Positions 6,167-7,253 of a DNA stretch of 7,253 nucleotides are shown piece by piece. Both the position numbers and the translations under genes were made by a program. This DNA comes from Bacillaceae bacterium UBA7792. Lineage in GTDB: Bacteria > Bacillota > Bacilli > Bacillales > Cytobacillaceae. How positions within the stretch are numbered: the first letter of the stretch is position 1; every line of letters starts with the position of its first letter. The notes beneath the pieces are model-generated. The model saw only the letters and a list, made by a program, of their open reading frames with translations. It was not told the DNA's origin and did no database searches. The DNA lies in contig DLCS01000010.1 in the NCBI GenBank assembly GCA_002480735.1, forward strand, positions 1 to 7,253, given 5' to 3'.

Positions 6167-6820
6167 ATGAAATATAAACTGGAGATGGATTTCAAAATTA
6201 AAGGAAGCAAAATCGTTCCCTTTGTGTCAGATTGGTTAGATTCTGAGACAGCACTTGCTTGTGGTGAGGAGCTGGAAAAGACAGGAAAGGCCATGAACAT
6301 TAGTTATACGGATGAAATGAACAGCAGCTGGTCGCTGAAGGAGTTGCGTAAGCTGACGGCCGAAATTGAAGAAGAGCCCCATGATATCACTGTATATTTT
6401 GATGGAGGTTTTGACAAAAATGTAAATGAGGCAGGACTTGGGGTAGTGATTTACTATAAGCAAGGAAAAAAGAATTATCGATTGCGGGCTAATGAGCTTA
6501 TTAAAGAAATGGATACGAATAATGAAGCGGAATATGCAGCATTGTATTTTGCATTGAATCAGCTTCAAGAATTAGGCGTCCATCATCTCCCATGTGAAAT
6601 TAAAGGAGATTCTCAGGTGGTGCTGAAGCAGCTAGAGGGCGAATGGCCATGCTTTGAGGAAAACCTAAATCGCTGGCTTGATCGAATTGAGGAGAAAATT
6701 GGTGAGCTGGGGATTGAGCCAAAGTATACATCTCTATCTAGAAAACAAAATAAAGAGGCCGACAAGCTTGCAACCCAAGCTCTTGAGGGAACGATGATCA
6801 ATAGCAAATTGGAAATATAA
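6167..6820 (+). CDS. ypeP: RNase H-fold protein YpeP with an N-terminal extension
   Basis: 217-residue protein whose C-terminal two-thirds (about 72-207) is an RNase HI-type domain: VYFDGGFDKN with D79, NNEAEYAAL with E122, KGDSQVVLKQLEGEW with D148, and RKQNKEADKLATQA with D199. The full DEDD set is therefore present, and the long region before D199 fits the reverse-transcriptase-like RNase H subfamily. The first 70 residues do not resemble the usual N-terminal hybrid-binding domain (no WYVV...G-type signature); they hold a hydrophilic start, VSDWLDSETALACGEELEKTG, then SWSLKELRKLTAEIEEEP. Cytosolic hydrolysis of RNA in hybrids is inferred, not shown. The start ATG has a modest GAGGT (6156-6160) 6 bases before it. 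It is first in an operon with ypeQ and divergent from its paralogue-like neighbour ypdQ. Confidence 0.86.
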   Translation: MKYKLEMDFKIKGSKIVPFVSDWLDSETALACGEELEKTGKAMNISYTDEMNSSWSLKELRKLTAEIEEEPHDITVYFDGGFDKNVNEAGLGVVIYYKQGKKNYRLRANELIKEMDTNNEAEYAALYFALNQLQELGVHHLPCEIKGDSQVVLKQLEGEWPCFEENLNRWLDRIEEKIGELGIEPKYTSLSRKQNKEADKLATQALEGTMINSKLEI

Positions 6821-6843
6821 AATTAAAGTAAGGTGGTTGTCTT

Positions 6844-7020
6844 TTGAATCGAAAAGAAATACTGCAAGAGGTGGAGGAGCTGTTAAGCGGATATTGCAAT
6901 GGTTGCTTTTTATATAAATATCATAAGCTTGAACGAGGGAGAACGTATGCCCACCGGTTCTGCATTTCCGAGTGTACGATTGGCGAAAAGATAAGGGATT
7001 TTGGTCATAGATTAGAATAA
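6844..7020 (+). CDS. ypeQ: Small zinc-finger-like protein YpeQ, TTG start
   Basis: 58-residue protein with four cysteines in a C-x2-C (18, 21) and C-x3-C (40, 44) arrangement plus nearby His (37), a pattern suggesting one zinc site. It begins MNRKEILQEVEELLSGYCNG and contains RGRTYAHRFCISECTIGEKI, which I recognise as the YpeQ/DUF2602 zinc-finger family of Bacillus. Molecular function is unknown; nucleic-acid or protein binding is a guess. The start is TTG at 6844, with AAGGTGG (6830-6836) 7 bases before it. It follows ypeP by 23 bases with no terminator, so the two are co-transcribed. It ends 2 bases before a strong hairpin. Confidence 0.82.
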   Translation: MNRKEILQEVEELLSGYCNGCFLYKYHKLERGRTYAHRFCISECTIGEKIRDFGHRLE

Positions 7021-7022
7021 CA

Positions 7023-7050
7023 AAAGGCTGGCAACGATATGCCAGCCTTT
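7023..7050. terminator. Bidirectional terminator between ypeQ and cspD
   Basis: AAAGGCTGGCA (7023-7033) and TGCCAGCCTTT (7040-7050) form a perfect 11-bp stem with a 6-base loop. T residues follow on both strands (TTTAATATCTT on plus, TTTTGTTATTCT on minus), so it can end both the ypeP-ypeQ transcript and the convergent cspD transcript. Confidence 0.92.
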
Positions 7051-7064
7051 AATATCTTATATAA

Positions 7065-7253
7065 TTAAAGTTTAACGACGTTAGCAGCTTGAGGTCCGCG
7101 GTTGCCTTCGACGATTTCGAAAGAAACTTCTTGGCCTTCTTCTAAAGATTTGAAGCCGTCACCTTGAATAGCTGTGAAGTGTACGAATACATCGTCTCCA
7201 CCTTCAACTTCGATAAATCCGAAGCCTTTTTCATTGTTAAACCATTTTACTTT
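7065..7253 (-). CDS. cspD: Cold shock protein CspD, 5' end missing
   Basis: Single-domain (OB-fold) cold shock protein, an RNA/ssDNA chaperone acting in the cytosol on mRNA during cold or stationary phase. 62 residues are visible, from [19 protein letters not shown] to NVVKL. RNP1 (KGFGFIEV) and RNP2 (VFVHF) are intact, with the aromatic binding residues W, F, F, F and H in place. The sequence is almost identical to B. subtilis CspD as I remember it (66 residues), including [12 protein letters not shown], so only about four residues (MxxG) and the start codon lie beyond the window. It is convergent to ypeQ and shares its terminator. CspB and CspC are close paralogues, but the neighbourhood favours CspD. 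Confidence 0.93.
   Translation of the reverse strand, partial: KVKWFNNEKGFGFIEVEGGDDVFVHFTAIQGDGFKSLEEGQEVSFEIVEGNRGPQAANVVKL

Noticed and set aside
6103..6807. Minus-strand open frames opposite ypeP
   Set aside because: The plus strand carries all four RNase H catalytic motifs; the antisense frames have no recognisable features.

Overview
The window looks like chromosomal core sequence from a spore-forming member of the Bacillaceae. The evidence is the set and order of recognisable Bacillus genes (dynA, ypcP, sspL, ypdQ, ypeP, ypeQ, cspD), strong GGAGG-type ribosome binding sites, frequent TTG starts, A/T-rich intergenic DNA and a small acid-soluble spore protein gene behind a sigma-G-like promoter. 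From memory, the same neighbourhood in B. subtilis runs dynA, ypcP, sspL, ypdQ/ypdP, ypeP, ypeQ, cspD, so most of the window is syntenic. No insertion sequence, prophage, CRISPR array, tRNA or rRNA is visible.

Layout. Bases 1-2999 (+) hold the 3' five-sixths of dynA, a two-headed bacterial dynamin. The first GTPase head lies mostly outside the window; the second is complete. After 100 bases with an extended -10 promoter comes ypcP (+, 3100-3993), a stand-alone 5'-3' exonuclease/flap endonuclease, closed by a hairpin terminator. Bases 4046-4189 (-) encode SspL, a 47-residue spore protein with a TTG start. Divergent from it is a 90-residue protein of unknown function (+, 4338-4610) with a Spo0A-box-like sequence upstream. 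A shared hairpin separates this from a minus-strand pair: a DMT/EamA transporter (4647-5579) just downstream of the RNase HI-like gene ypdQ (5585-5983). Divergent from ypdQ is a second RNase H-fold gene, ypeP (+, 6167-6820), followed 23 bases later by ypeQ (+, 6844-7020), a 58-residue four-cysteine protein. A perfect 11-bp hairpin ends ypeQ and the convergent cspD (-, 7065 to the window edge), a cold shock protein lacking only about its first four residues.

How the genes may relate. Three proteins (YpcP, YpdQ, YpeP) belong to families that process RNA-DNA hybrids or flaps. Both RNase H-like proteins keep all four acidic catalytic positions. DynA works at the membrane, SspL in the forespore, and CspD binds single-stranded nucleic acid. 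The clustering is probably conserved synteny rather than one pathway. I do not see a clearly new system. The best leads are the unexplained N-terminal segment of YpeP, the Spo0A-box-like promoter region, two palindromes in divergent intergenic regions, a tetranucleotide tandem repeat inside dynA, and the EamA transporter where B. subtilis carries ypdP.
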